A DNA stretch of 64,000 nt, taken from assembly GCA_024758765.1 (NCBI GenBank), contig CP101406.1, forward strand, positions 1,054,001 through 1,118,000, written 5' to 3'. Positions 16,577-26,259 of this stretch are shown here, in pieces. The position numbers and the translations under genes were made by a program. Numbering within the stretch: the first letter of the stretch is position 1; each line of letters starts with the position of its first letter. The notes beneath the pieces were generated by a model. It worked only from the letters and a program-made list of their open reading frames with translations. It was not told the DNA's origin and made no database searches. Source of the stretch: Mycobacterium sp. SVM_VP21. Lineage in GTDB: Bacteria > Actinomycetota > Actinomycetes > Mycobacteriales > Mycobacteriaceae.

Positions 16577-18052
16577 GTGACTACCGAAGAGGTCGTGGAC
16601 GTCGTCATCATCGGAGCGGGCATCTCCGGTATTGGCGCGGCGTACCGCATAGCCGAACGCAACCCCGGCACCCGCTACGTCATCCTGGAACGGCGTGAGC
16701 GCATCGGCGGGACGTGGGACCTGTTCCGCTATCCCGGGGTGCGCTCGGACAGCAGCATCTTCACGCTGTGCCTGCCGTATGAGCCATGGACCCGGCGCGA
16801 ACGCGTCGCCAACGGCGACGAGATCCGCGACTACCTGACCGACACCGCACACAAGCACGGCATCGACGAGCACATCCGGTTCAACCACCACGTGGTGTCG
16901 GCCGACTGGGATTCGTCGACCGACACCTGGACGGTGACGGCGGACGAGAACGGCACCCAGCGGACCTATCGCGGCCGGTTCGTGTTCTTCGGCTCCGGCT
17001 ACTACAACTACGACGAGGGCTACACCCCGGACTTCCCGGGATCCGAGACCTTTGCGGGGACGCTGGTGCACCCCCAACACTGGCCCGAAGATCTGGACTA
17101 CACCGGCAAGAAGGTGGTGGTGATCGGCAGCGGCGCCACCGCCATGTCACTGGTCCCGGCGTTGGCGCAGCGCTCCACCCACGTGACCCTGCTGCAGCGC
17201 ACCCCCACGTATCTGATCTCGGCGACCATGTACAGCCGTTTCGTTGACGTGGTGGCAAAACTGTTGCCCCGCAAGTTGGCCCACCCGATCATCCGGTTCG
17301 TGATGGCCATGTTCGAGGGCTACGTCTGGTTCCTGGCCCGCAAGACTCCGCCGCTGTTGAAGTGGATCCTGCGTCGCACGGCCGTACAGAACCTGCCGCC
17401 GGGTTATCCCGTGGACACCCACTTCAAGCCACCATATGAACCGTGGGACCAGCGGCTGTGTCTGATTCCCGACTCCGACCTCTACGCCGAGATCAGCGCC
17501 GGGCGGGTCGAGATGGTCACCGACCGGATCGACCACTTCGACGCCACCGGCATCACGTTGCAGTCCGGGGCGCATCTGGATGCCGACATCATCGTCACCG
17601 CCACCGGCCTGCAGCTGCAGGCACTTGGCGGGGTACGGATCAGCCTGGACGGCAACGAGATCAAGTCCACCGACCGATTCGTCTACAAGGCGCACATGCT
17701 CGAGGATGTGCCGAACCTGTTCTGGTGCGTCGGCTACACCAACGCCTCCTGGACGCTGCGCGCCGACATCACCGCCCGAGCGACCGCCAAGCTGCTGGCG
17801 TACATGGCCTCGCGGGGCTACACCCACGCCTACCCGCACCTCGGCGATGAGCCGATGGCCGAGAAGTCGGCGTGGGACATCCAGGCCGGCTATGTGCTGC
17901 GCGCACCGCATGCGCTGCCGCGGTCGGGCACCAAGCGGCCGTGGAATGTGCGGCAGAACTACTTCGCCGACGCCCTGGACTTCCGGTTCGACGAGATCAC
18001 CGAATCAATGGTGTTCGGGCGGGCCGGGGAGGCGATCCCGCTGGCCGGATAG
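16577..18052 (+). CDS. Flavin-containing / Baeyer-Villiger-type monooxygenase
   Basis: About 491 residues, EthA-like; the syntenic relative is Rv0565c. The FAD site is VVIIGAGISGIGAAYRI at the N-terminus, then ERRERIGGTWDLFRYPGVRSDSS. The Baeyer-Villiger fingerprint F-x-G-x-x-x-H-x-x-x-W is present as FAGTLVHPQHW (about 155-165). The NADPH site is VVVIGSGATAMSLVPAL (about 175). It likely inserts oxygen into ketones or oxidises sulfur and nitrogen compounds with NADPH and O2; EthA relatives activate thioamide drugs. GTG 16577 is chosen over GTG 16559 because it leaves the usual short lead to the FAD motif. Confidence 0.9.
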   Translation: MTTEEVVDVVIIGAGISGIGAAYRIAERNPGTRYVILERRERIGGTWDLFRYPGVRSDSSIFTLCLPYEPWTRRERVANGDEIRDYLTDTAHKHGIDEHIRFNHHVVSADWDSSTDTWTVTADENGTQRTYRGRFVFFGSGYYNYDEGYTPDFPGSETFAGTLVHPQHWPEDLDYTGKKVVVIGSGATAMSLVPALAQRSTHVTLLQRTPTYLISATMYSRFVDVVAKLLPRKLAHPIIRFVMAMFEGYVWFLARKTPPLLKWILRRTAVQNLPPGYPVDTHFKPPYEPWDQRLCLIPDSDLYAEISAGRVEMVTDRIDHFDATGITLQSGAHLDADIIVTATGLQLQALGGVRISLDGNEIKSTDRFVYKAHMLEDVPNLFWCVGYTNASWTLRADITARATAKLLAYMASRGYTHAYPHLGDEPMAEKSAWDIQAGYVLRAPHALPRSGTKRPWNVRQNYFADALDFRFDEITESMVFGRAGEAIPLAG

Positions 18053-18053
18053 G

Positions 18054-18659
18054 TCACGTCTCGGTACGTAGCGCGGCAATGCCGCGGTCCAGCGCGGCCT
18101 CCAAAAAGCCGAGATCACCGGTGGCGAGCAAGATGCCGACGCCGCCCTGGATGCCCGCCAGCAGAGCCGCTGCCGCCGAATCGGCGTCGATACGCCCCGC
18201 CATCTTGCCGCCCTGCTGCATGGCGCGGATCCCCGTCGCGATCTCGGCGTGCCATTGCCGGATCAGGGCCGACGTGACCGCTTGGGCGGCCGGCGTGGTT
18301 CGCCCGAGCTCGGACATCAGCACCGCCAGCGGGCAGTGCTGTCCCTGTCGGCGGTAGCGGTCGACCACGGCGTCACGCCAGCGCTGCCAGGCCGCCCAGG
18401 ACGTGAGCTCGCCCAAGTAGGGCTGCTGATCAGCGAGCACCAGCTCAGCCTCGTGCTCGGCCACGGCGAGCAGCAACTGATCCTTACCGCCGGGAAAGTA
18501 ATGGAACAGCTGACTCTTGGAGGTCTGGGTACGCGCCCGGATGTCATCGAGCGTGGTGGCCGACACCCCACCGGCGCGGATCTCCGCGGCGGCGCCCTCG
18601 ATGATCCGCCACCGAGTGGCGGCCCCCTTGCTGGTCAATTTCTGGACTTGCGGGTCCAT
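18054..18659 (-). CDS. TetR family transcriptional regulator
   Basis: 201 residues. The N-terminal helix-turn-helix is in GGVSATTLDDIRARTQTSKSQLFHYFPGGKDQLL (about 30-63), with the typical Y-F-x-x-K-x-x-L. The C-terminal ligand domain has WQRWRDAVVDRYRRQGQHCPLAVLMSEL, like the group that often controls adjacent oxidoreductases. It is divergent from the SDR gene with only 25 bases between starts, and two matching palindromes overlap the starts. It probably represses both genes. The open frame continues past 18659 inside the SDR region, but the ATG at 18659 fits the family. Confidence 0.9.
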   Translation of the reverse strand: MDPQVQKLTSKGAATRWRIIEGAAAEIRAGGVSATTLDDIRARTQTSKSQLFHYFPGGKDQLLLAVAEHEAELVLADQQPYLGELTSWAAWQRWRDAVVDRYRRQGQHCPLAVLMSELGRTTPAAQAVTSALIRQWHAEIATGIRAMQQGGKMAGRIDADSAAAALLAGIQGGVGILLATGDLGFLEAALDRGIAALRTET

Positions 18660-18693
18660 TTTGATAGGTGAACTATCTGGACTCATGAGTCCA
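18643..18693. promoter_or_regulatory. Paired TetR operators between tetR and SDR genes
   Basis: Two 16-base sites share TGGAC-N6-GTCCA: TGGACTTGCGGGTCCA at 18643-18658, over the first codons of the regulator, and TGGACTCATGAGTCCA (perfect palindrome) at 18678-18693, over the SDR start codon. Centres are 35 bases apart. Between them lies a separate inverted repeat GATAG-GTGAA-CTATC (18663-18677), which may be a promoter or another site. This is consistent with autoregulation and SDR repression. Confidence 0.65.
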
Positions 18694-19449
18694 AACAGTA
18701 CGCGGCTTGCAGGCCGCACAGCATTGATCACCGGTTCTACCGCCGGATTGGGGGCCGGCATCGCCACCGCGCTGGCGCAGGCCGGCGCATCGGTCCTCGT
18801 CAGCGGGCGCGATCCGAAACGCGGCGCCGGCATCGTGGAGCGCATCGAATCAGCGGGCGGCCAGGCCGCGTTCATCGGGGCCGATCTGGGCGCCGGCGGC
18901 ACCGAGATCACCCGGCTGGCCACCGAGGCGACTGCGGCCGCGGGCGGTTCGATCGACATCCTGGTCAACAACGCCGCCATGATCCTGATGCCGTCACCCA
19001 CCGCGGAGGTCCCCGAGGAACAGATCCGCGACGCGTTCGCAATCAACGTGTTCGCCCCGTTCCTGCTGACCGGCGCGCTCGCGCCCGCCATGGCACAGCG
19101 CGGCAGCGGCGTGATCGTCAACGTCGGTTCGATCAGCGGACTGATCGGGTCGGCGAATTCAGCCCTGTACAGCGCAACCAAGGCCACCATCCACTCGCTG
19201 ACCAAGTCATGGGCCGACGAATACGGCCCCTCCGGCGTGCGCGTCAATACCGTTGCCCCCGGACCGATCCGGACCGAACGCAACGCGGAGTTCGAAGAGC
19301 ACGTGGCACCCGTGCTGGCCCGGATTCCGTCGCGGCGGATGAGCACCGTGGCCGAGGTCGCGGCCGCCGTGGTGTTCCTCGCCAGTGACGACGCCGCCAA
19401 TATTCACGGCACCACGCTGTCGATCGACGGGGGTTGGTCCGCCGTTTAG
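18685..19449 (+). CDS. Short-chain dehydrogenase/reductase, FabG-like
   Basis: 254 residues, classical SDR. Cofactor motif TGSTAGLGAGIA (about 16), ILVNNAAM (about 93), catalytic Ser in VGSISGLIG and YSATKATIH (Tyr-x-x-x-Lys, about 157), ending with the typical GTTLSIDGGWSAV. An NAD(P)H-dependent oxidoreductase of unknown substrate. The open frame extends upstream through the regulator on the other strand, but the ATG at 18685 gives the standard SDR N-terminus. Likely controlled by the divergent TetR. Confidence 0.9.
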   Translation: MSPNSTRLAGRTALITGSTAGLGAGIATALAQAGASVLVSGRDPKRGAGIVERIESAGGQAAFIGADLGAGGTEITRLATEATAAAGGSIDILVNNAAMILMPSPTAEVPEEQIRDAFAINVFAPFLLTGALAPAMAQRGSGVIVNVGSISGLIGSANSALYSATKATIHSLTKSWADEYGPSGVRVNTVAPGPIRTERNAEFEEHVAPVLARIPSRRMSTVAEVAAAVVFLASDDAANIHGTTLSIDGGWSAV

Positions 19450-19505
19450 GCGACATGTTCACAAACCGGGGGTGCAGCCGTGACGACGGCAATACGCTGT
19501 CGCTC

Positions 19506-20531
19506 ATGCCTGCTGCTACTCGTACCCCCAATGTCGTCGTGCTCGGAGGCGGATCGTTCGGTACCACGGTGGCGTCCATCTGCTCGCGCCGTGCACCGAC
19601 GCTGCAGTGGGTGCGATCGGAGGCGACCGCCGCCGACATCAACGACAACCACCGCAACAGTCGCTACCTGGGCAACGACGTCGAGCTCAGCGACACCTTG
19701 CGTGCCACCACTGATTTCGCCGAGGCCGCGCACTGCGCCGACGTGGTCGTGATGGCGGTACCGTCGCACGGCTTCCGGGGAGTGCTCGAGGAGCTGGCCA
19801 CCGAGCTGCGCCCCTGGGTGCCGGTGGTGTCGCTGGTCAAGGGCCTCGAACAGGGCACCAACATGCGGATGTCGCAGATCGTCGACGAGGTGCTGCCCGG
19901 GCATCCGGCCGGCATCCTGGCCGGCCCGAACATCGCCCGCGAGGTCGCCGAGGGTTACGCCGCGGCGGCGGTGCTGGCGATGCCCGACCCGGGCCAGGCT
20001 TGCGAGCTGGCGTCGCTGTTCCGCACCAAACGATTCCGGGTCTACACCACCGACGACGTGGTCGGGGTCGAGATGGCCGGCGCGCTGAAGAACGTGTACG
20101 CGATCGCGGTCGGGATGGGCTACTCGCTGGGGATCGGGGAGAACACCCGCGCCATGGTGATGTCGCGTTCAGTGCGCGAGATGTCCAAGCTCGGCGAGGC
20201 GATGGGTGGAGCCCGCGACACTTTCGCGGGCCTGGCCGGGATGGGCGACCTGATCGTCACCTGCACCAGCCAGCGCAGCCGCAACCGCTATGTCGGCGAG
20301 CAGCTGGGCTCTGGCAAATCGATCGACGAGATCATCGCGTCGATGAACCAGGTGGCCGAGGGTGTCCGGGCTGCCAGCGTGATCATGAAGTTCGCCGCAC
20401 AGTACGGGCTGAGCATGCCGATCGCGCGCGAGGTCGACGGCGTGATCAACCACGGTTCGACGGTGGAGCAGGCCTACCGTGGACTGATCGCCGAGGCGCC
20501 CGGACATGAGGTCACCGGCTCCGGGTTCTAA
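19506..20531 (+). CDS. gpsA: Glycerol-3-phosphate dehydrogenase [NAD(P)+]
   Basis: 341 residues; makes sn-glycerol-3-phosphate from dihydroxyacetone phosphate for phospholipid synthesis (cytoplasm). The NAD site is VVVLGGGSFGTTVASI (about 9-24), then VPSHGFRGVL and SLVKGLEQGT. The catalytic-Lys block is GALKNVYAIAVGMGYSLGIGENTRAM (about 190-215), then AGMGDLIVTCTSQRSRNR. ATG 19506 is chosen because it gives the normal length and places the Rossmann motif near the N-terminus. The M. tuberculosis counterpart in this position is gpdA1 (Rv0564c). Confidence 0.95.
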   Translation: MPAATRTPNVVVLGGGSFGTTVASICSRRAPTLQWVRSEATAADINDNHRNSRYLGNDVELSDTLRATTDFAEAAHCADVVVMAVPSHGFRGVLEELATELRPWVPVVSLVKGLEQGTNMRMSQIVDEVLPGHPAGILAGPNIAREVAEGYAAAAVLAMPDPGQACELASLFRTKRFRVYTTDDVVGVEMAGALKNVYAIAVGMGYSLGIGENTRAMVMSRSVREMSKLGEAMGGARDTFAGLAGMGDLIVTCTSQRSRNRYVGEQLGSGKSIDEIIASMNQVAEGVRAASVIMKFAAQYGLSMPIAREVDGVINHGSTVEQAYRGLIAEAPGHEVTGSGF

Positions 20532-20619
20532 GACGGATCCCATTGGCTTGGCCCCAACCGCCACTTGCGTCCCCGCGGAGGGGGGTGGGATGAGTTCGAA
20601 TCGGATAGCGCAGCCGATA

Positions 20620-20958
20620 TCACCAATCGAGCAGGCTGCTCGGCGGGCGATCAGCCAGCTTCTGCACGATCCAGTGGTTCATCGACACGTGCTGATCGGC
20701 GGCCTCGACAGCGAGCCGGGCGTGCAGCGACGGTGACGTGCGGACCAGGAAGGTGCCGCTGAAGTTCCGGTCGGTGATCGGGGCCGGCACGCCGTCGCCT
20801 TCACACTCGGCGAGGTGTTCGTCGACAGCGCGCTCGACGCCGGCGATAGCCTCCCGCATGTTCGGCGCCCAATGGGTCAGGAACGGCAGTTCGAGGCAGC
20901 GACCGACGTACTCGTGGTGCTCACGCGACCATTCAGCGCGATAGGTGTAATGGTTCAT
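20620..20958 (-). CDS. HicB-like antitoxin-type protein, no HicA partner seen
   Basis: 112 residues from the ATG at 20958; an in-frame codon at 21009 could extend it. The N-terminal half (YTYRAEWSREHHEYVGRCLELP) is the partial RNase-H-like HicB fold. The C-terminal half has a ribbon-helix-helix-like SGTFLVRTSPSLHARLAVEAADQHVSMNHWIVQKLAD, which binds DNA in HicB proteins. Neither flank encodes the small dsRBD-like HicA toxin, so this is an orphan regulator or a solitary antitoxin. Transcribed convergently to gpsA. Confidence 0.8.
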   Translation of the reverse strand: MNHYTYRAEWSREHHEYVGRCLELPFLTHWAPNMREAIAGVERAVDEHLAECEGDGVPAPITDRNFSGTFLVRTSPSLHARLAVEAADQHVSMNHWIVQKLADRPPSSLLDW

Positions 20959-21115
20959 GTCCGGCAGTAGCGCATGCGCTATCCGATTCGACAAGCCACA
21001 TATCCCCAAGCGCAGGGGCGGAAGTGGCGGGTGCGACGGCAGGGATAGGTGGGGCGCTGAAGGATGGTGCCGTGCCGGGCAGGGGGATTCCGGCAGGGGG
21101 ATTCGGGGAGGGGCC

Positions 21116-21964
21116 CTACCCGCGGGCCATGTCTTCCAGGCGCCGAATCCGGTCGGCCATCGGGGGGTGGGTGGCGAACAGCTGACCGACCTTCTCCCCC
21201 GCGCGGAACGGATTGGCGATCATCAGGTGCGATTGGCTGGCCAGTTCCGGCTCGGGCGGCAGCGGGGCGAGTTCCACGCCATCGGAGATCTTGCGCAGCG
21301 CGGATGCCAGCGCCAGCGGGTCACCCGAGAGCACGGCACCGGATTCGTCGGCCTGGTACTCGCGCGACCGCGATACAGCCATCCGCACCACGGAGGCCGC
21401 CAGCGGACCCACCAAGGCGACCAGCAGCATCGCCAGCGGGTTGCCGTCGCGGCGGTTTCCCATGAACATCGCCATGTTGGCCAAACCGGTGATCACCGAG
21501 GCCAGCGCGCCGGCCACACATGAGATCAGGATGTCGCGGTTGTACACGTGCGACAGCTCATGTCCGAGCACCGCGCGCAACTCACGCTCGTTGAGCAGTC
21601 GCAGGATTCCGCTGGTGCAGCACACCGCGGCGTGGCGCGGGTTGCGGCCGGTGGCGAAGGCGTTGGGCGCGTTGGTGTCGCTGACGTACAACCGGGGCAT
21701 CGGCTGGTGGGCGGTGGTAGCCAGCTCCCGAACAATCCGGTAGATCTCCGGCGCCTGCACCTCGGTCACCGGCTGGGCCCGCATGGCCCGCAGCGCCAGC
21801 TTGTCGCTGTTGAAGTAGGTGTAGGCGTTCATTCCCACCGCGAACAGCACCGCCACCCACATCATCTGCGGTCCGAACGCCCGACCCACCAAGACGATCA
21901 ACGCCGACATCACGAACAGCAGAAAGAACGTCTTCGCAGTGTTGTGGTGCGGGTGCCAGGTCAT
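21116..21964 (-). CDS. htpX: Membrane zinc metalloprotease HtpX
   Basis: 282 residues. Two N-terminal membrane helices (about 10-45) precede the zinc motif HELSH (HExxH, about 140), two more helices (about 150-205), and the third ligand Glu in [13 protein letters not shown]. Membrane protein quality-control protease (M48B). The open frame runs upstream into grcC1, but the ATG at 21964, preceded by an AAGGAGGA-type ribosome binding site, is correct for the family. It lies 73 bases after grcC1 on the same strand, as in M. tuberculosis Rv0562-Rv0563. Confidence 0.95.
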   Translation of the reverse strand: MTWHPHHNTAKTFFLLFVMSALIVLVGRAFGPQMMWVAVLFAVGMNAYTYFNSDKLALRAMRAQPVTEVQAPEIYRIVRELATTAHQPMPRLYVSDTNAPNAFATGRNPRHAAVCCTSGILRLLNERELRAVLGHELSHVYNRDILISCVAGALASVITGLANMAMFMGNRRDGNPLAMLLVALVGPLAASVVRMAVSRSREYQADESGAVLSGDPLALASALRKISDGVELAPLPPEPELASQSHLMIANPFRAGEKVGQLFATHPPMADRIRRLEDMARG

Positions 21965-22037
21965 CGACTTCCTCCTTGGAGAACGACCATCGTGCTCATT
22001 AAACGCCGCCGACGACCCACGAGTTCCGCAATCGTGG

Positions 22038-23054
22038 TCAGCCGTGCCGGTTGACGGTGTAGTCGACCAGGCTGGCCAATGCCGCCCGCCCAACACAGTC
22101 GGGCAGCTCAGCCAACTCCGCGCGGGCCTGCGCGGCATAGTCGGCCACCGTCTGCTTGGCCTTGACCATTCCGGCCGACGCCCGCAACAGCCCCAGCGCC
22201 TCCTCGACCGCCGCGTCCTCGGTGACCGGGCCGGCCAGCAGCACGCGCAGCCGCTCAGCGTCGGCACCAGTTTCCTGCAGCGCGTAAAGCACCGGCAGGG
22301 TGTGCACGCCCTCGCGGAGATCGGTGCCGGGCAGCTTGCCGGACTCATCGGGATCGGAATCGATATCGATGATGTCGTCGGAGATCTGGAAGGCGGTGCC
22401 CACGATCCCACCCAGACGGGCCAGTCGCTCGATCTGGCCGTCGTCAGCACCGGAGAACGTCGCACCGAATCGGCCCGACGCCGAGATGAGACAGGCCGTC
22501 TTCTCGTAGACGACCTTGAGGTAGTGCTCTATCGAGTCCATACCTTCGGCCGCCCCGCGGGTCTCGCGCATCTGTCCGGTCACCAGCTGGGCGAACGTCT
22601 CGGCGATGATCCGCACCGCATCCGGACCCAGCCGCGACACCAATCGTGAAGCGGTGGCGAACAGATAGTCACCGGCCAGGATCGCGATGTTGTTGCCCCA
22701 CCGCGCATTGGCGCTGGGTGCCCCGCGGCGGATCTGCGCCTCATCCATCACGTCGTCGTGGTACAGCGTGGCCAGGTGCACCAGCTCGATCACCGCACCG
22801 GCCACCGTCACCTGCCAGGCGTCCGCTTCGGGACCCAGCTGCGCCGACAGCACCGTGAACAGCGGGCGGAACCGCTTTCCGCCAGCGTCGAACAAGTGCG
22901 TCACAGCCTCGGTCATCAGGCCGTCGCCACCGCGCAACTCGGTGTCCATCAGCTCTTCGATGCGGGCAACCCCATCGCGGACCCGGTCCGCGAAGCCTGG
23001 GTCCCCCAAGCCGCCGAAATCCAACCCCGCCACCACGTTCGCCGGTGTCCTCAC
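22038..23054 (-). CDS. grcC1: Polyprenyl diphosphate synthase
   Basis: 338 residues, class I trans-prenyltransferase. First Asp-rich motif DDVMD in [21 protein letters not shown] (about 96), second DDIID in [19 protein letters not shown] (about 226), plus GGKRFRPLF near 53. It elongates allylic diphosphates with isopentenyl diphosphate and probably supplies the side chain for the menaquinone genes around it; chain length is not determinable here. GTG start. Divergent from menJ with 21 bases between. Confidence 0.92.
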   Translation of the reverse strand: MRTPANVVAGLDFGGLGDPGFADRVRDGVARIEELMDTELRGGDGLMTEAVTHLFDAGGKRFRPLFTVLSAQLGPEADAWQVTVAGAVIELVHLATLYHDDVMDEAQIRRGAPSANARWGNNIAILAGDYLFATASRLVSRLGPDAVRIIAETFAQLVTGQMRETRGAAEGMDSIEHYLKVVYEKTACLISASGRFGATFSGADDGQIERLARLGGIVGTAFQISDDIIDIDSDPDESGKLPGTDLREGVHTLPVLYALQETGADAERLRVLLAGPVTEDAAVEEALGLLRASAGMVKAKQTVADYAAQARAELAELPDCVGRAALASLVDYTVNRHG

Positions 23055-23075
23055 GGCTCCAACATACTGGTCAGT

Positions 23076-24317
23076 GTGAATTCCAGCGCTGAGACGGTGG
23101 CCGAGGTGGTGATAGTCGGTGCGGGACCGGCGGGGTCGGCGGCGGCCGCCTGGGCCGCGCGAGCGGGCCGCGACGTGCTGGTGGTCGATTCGGCTGCCTT
23201 CCCGCGGGACAAGCCGTGCGGCGACGGCCTGACCCCGCGAGCGGTCGAACAGCTGGAGTTACTGGGGCTCGGTGAGTGGCTGGACAGCCATATCCGGCAC
23301 CGGGGTCTGCGAATGGCCGGCTTCGGCAGCGAGATCGAGGTGGACTGGCCCGGCCCCTCGTTCCCGTCGACCGGCAGCGCGGCGCCGCGTACTGAACTCG
23401 ACGAGCGCATCCGCAAGGTCGCCGAGGAATCTGGTGCCCGAATGTTGTTGGGCGTCAAGGCCGTCGGTGCCCAACACGACGCGGCCGGACGAGTGCGCTC
23501 GGTGGTGTTGGCCGACGGCACGGAGGTCGCCTGTACCGCGCTGATCGTTGCCGACGGGGCTCGCTCCACGCTGGGCCGCGTGCTGGGTCGCCAGTGGCAC
23601 CAGGAGACGGTGTACGGGGTGGCCGCTCGCGGTTATCTGGCCTCGCCGCGCAGCGACGAACCATGGCTGACATCGCATCTGGAGCTGCGATCACCCGAGG
23701 GTGAGGTTCTGCCGGGCTACGGCTGGATCTTCCCGCTGGGCAACGGCGAGGTGAACATCGGCGTCGGCGCGCTGGCCACCGTCAAACGGCCCGCCGACGT
23801 GGCGCTGCGGCCGTTGATGTCCTACTACGCTGACCTGCGCCGCGAAGAGTGGGGATTCGAGGGCCCGGTGCGTGCGCCGGCCAGCGCGCTGCTGCCGATG
23901 GGCGGCGCGGTCTCGGGTGTCGCCGGGCCTAACTGGATGCTGATCGGCGATGCCGCAGCCTGCGTCAACCCACTCAACGGCGAGGGCATCGACTACGGCC
24001 TGGAGACCGGGCGGCTGGCCGTCGAACTACTGGAGAATGCGGGCGGCACCGACCTTACCCAGGCGTGGCCGGAGTTGCTGGCCGCTCACTACGCGCGCGG
24101 GTTCTCGGTGGCACGGCGACTTGCGCTGCTGCTGACGTTCCCCCGGTTTCTGCCGGCCACTGGCCCGCTGGCGATGCGCTCGACGATGTTGATGCGGGTG
24201 GCGGTGCGGGTGATGGCCAACCTGGTCACCGACGAGGACGCGGACTTCGTGGCGCGGGCCTGGCGCGGAGGGGGGCGGATGTCCCGGTTGATCGACCGCC
24301 GCCGCCCGTTCGCCTAG
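23076..24317 (+). CDS. menJ: Menaquinone reductase MenJ (geranylgeranyl reductase family)
   Basis: 413 residues. FAD-binding VVIVGAGPAGSAAAAWAARAG at the N-terminus, the family-specific PRDKPCGDGLTPRAVEQLE (about 45), and the second FAD motif WMLIGDAAACVNPLNGEGIDYGLETG (about 290). In mycobacteria the homologue Rv0561c saturates the beta-isoprene unit of menaquinone-9. GTG 23076 is chosen; the longer open frame upstream runs antisense through grcC1. Divergent promoter region shared with grcC1. Confidence 0.93.
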   Translation: MNSSAETVAEVVIVGAGPAGSAAAAWAARAGRDVLVVDSAAFPRDKPCGDGLTPRAVEQLELLGLGEWLDSHIRHRGLRMAGFGSEIEVDWPGPSFPSTGSAAPRTELDERIRKVAEESGARMLLGVKAVGAQHDAAGRVRSVVLADGTEVACTALIVADGARSTLGRVLGRQWHQETVYGVAARGYLASPRSDEPWLTSHLELRSPEGEVLPGYGWIFPLGNGEVNIGVGALATVKRPADVALRPLMSYYADLRREEWGFEGPVRAPASALLPMGGAVSGVAGPNWMLIGDAAACVNPLNGEGIDYGLETGRLAVELLENAGGTDLTQAWPELLAAHYARGFSVARRLALLLTFPRFLPATGPLAMRSTMLMRVAVRVMANLVTDEDADFVARAWRGGGRMSRLIDRRRPFA

Positions 24318-25055
<738 letters not shown>

Positions 25056-25069
25056 AAAGGAGCCTCGCC

Positions 25070-25513
25070 ATGAGTGACCCGAAGCCGCCGCGCTGGCTGA
25101 AACCGGTGAACAAGGTGATGATCGGCCTGCAGAAGCTGGGCATCCCGATGGGCCCGCCGATGGTGTTGACGGTGCCGGGCCGCAAGTCCGGTCAGCCGCG
25201 CAGCACCCCGATGACACCGTTCACCGTCGACGGGCAGCTCTACACGGTGGCGGGTTTCCCCAAGGCCGATTGGGCGCTCAATGCCCGGGCGGCCGGTTCA
25301 GGCCTGCTGCGCCACGGCCGCCACGAACGGCCGGTGCGCATCGTCGAGCTCTCGGCGGAGGCGGCCCGTCCGGTGTTGCGGGCGTTCCCGGTGCAGGTGC
25401 CCGTCGGCGCTCGCTTCCTCCGGCAGGCCGGCCTGGTGGACAAGGGCACCCCCGACGAGGTCGAGGCACTCGCCGGCCGCATCGCGGTGTTCCGGTTCGA
25501 CCCGGCTTCCTAG
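25070..25513 (+). CDS. F420-dependent nitroreductase-family (Ddn-like) protein
   Basis: 147 residues. Deazaflavin-dependent oxidoreductase family shown by LTVPGRKSGQPRSTPMTPF (about 32-50, cofactor-binding), YTVAGFPKADWALNARAAG, and a terminal GRIAVFRFDP. Members reduce quinones and nitro compounds with F420H2. Strong AAAAGGAG ribosome binding site. Co-transcribed with the methyltransferase by spacing. Convergent with menG, which ends 20 bases downstream. Confidence 0.9.
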   Translation: MSDPKPPRWLKPVNKVMIGLQKLGIPMGPPMVLTVPGRKSGQPRSTPMTPFTVDGQLYTVAGFPKADWALNARAAGSGLLRHGRHERPVRIVELSAEAARPVLRAFPVQVPVGARFLRQAGLVDKGTPDEVEALAGRIAVFRFDPAS

Positions 25514-25532
25514 GCCCTTGGCTCGCGCGGGG

Positions 25533-26222
25533 TTACCGCGGTTTGCGGGCCGAGTGCAGCGCGACGATGCCTCCGGTGAGATTGCGCCAGCTCACGTCCG
25601 ACCAGCCCGACGCGCCGATCTGCTGGGCCAGCGCGGCCTGATCCGGCCAGGCGCGGATCGATTCGGCAAGGTAGACGTAGGCCTCCGGGTTCGATGACAC
25701 CGCGCGTGCCACCGCCGGCAGCGCCCGCATCAGGTACTCCTTGTACGCGGTGGCGAACACCGGCACGGTCGGGGTGGAGAACTCACACACCACCAGCCGG
25801 CCGCCGGGCCGAGTCACCCGGGCCATCTCCCGTAGACCCGCGGTGTGGTCGACGACGTTGCGCAACCCGAAGCTGATCGTCACGGCGTCGAACACCTCAT
25901 CGCTGAAAGGCAGCTTGGTGGCGTCCCCGGCGACCTTGGGCACGGGCCGGCCGGCACCGGCGGCCAGCATCCCCACCGAGAAGTCCGCGGCCACACACCA
26001 GGCACCCGAGCGGGCCAGCTCCACGGTCGACACCGCGGTGCCGGCGGCCAGGTCGAGCACCTTCTCCCCCGGCTGCAACTCAAGTGCTTTCCGGGTGGCC
26101 TTACGCCAGGAGCGGTCCCGCCCCAGGGACAGCACCGTGTTGGTCAGGTCGTAGCGACGAGCGACGCCGTCGAACATCGACGCCACGGCGTGAGGGTCTT
26201 TGTCCAGGCTGGCGCGGCTCAC
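25533..26222 (-). CDS. menG: Demethylmenaquinone methyltransferase
   Basis: 229 residues; last methylation step of menaquinone synthesis (also named menH or ubiE). Family signatures: [21 protein letters not shown] at the start, motif [16 protein letters not shown], and the UbiE pattern [39 protein letters not shown] 26222 is chosen because it gives the [10 protein letters not shown]-terminus typical of mycobacteria; the open frame continues antisense through the neighbouring gene. Starts 37 bases from the divergent DsbA-like gene. Confidence 0.94.
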   Translation of the reverse strand: MSRASLDKDPHAVASMFDGVARRYDLTNTVLSLGRDRSWRKATRKALELQPGEKVLDLAAGTAVSTVELARSGAWCVAADFSVGMLAAGAGRPVPKVAGDATKLPFSDEVFDAVTISFGLRNVVDHTAGLREMARVTRPGGRLVVCEFSTPTVPVFATAYKEYLMRALPAVARAVSSNPEAYVYLAESIRAWPDQAALAQQIGASGWSDVSWRNLTGGIVALHSARKPR

Positions 26223-26259
26223 CCGGTCGACGGTACCCGCCTTTCGATAGGGTGCTGGA

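Noticed and set aside
18688..19400. Extended 448-codon reading of the TetR gene through the SDR region
   Set aside because: Antisense to a complete SDR; the helix-turn-helix protein starts naturally at ATG 18659.
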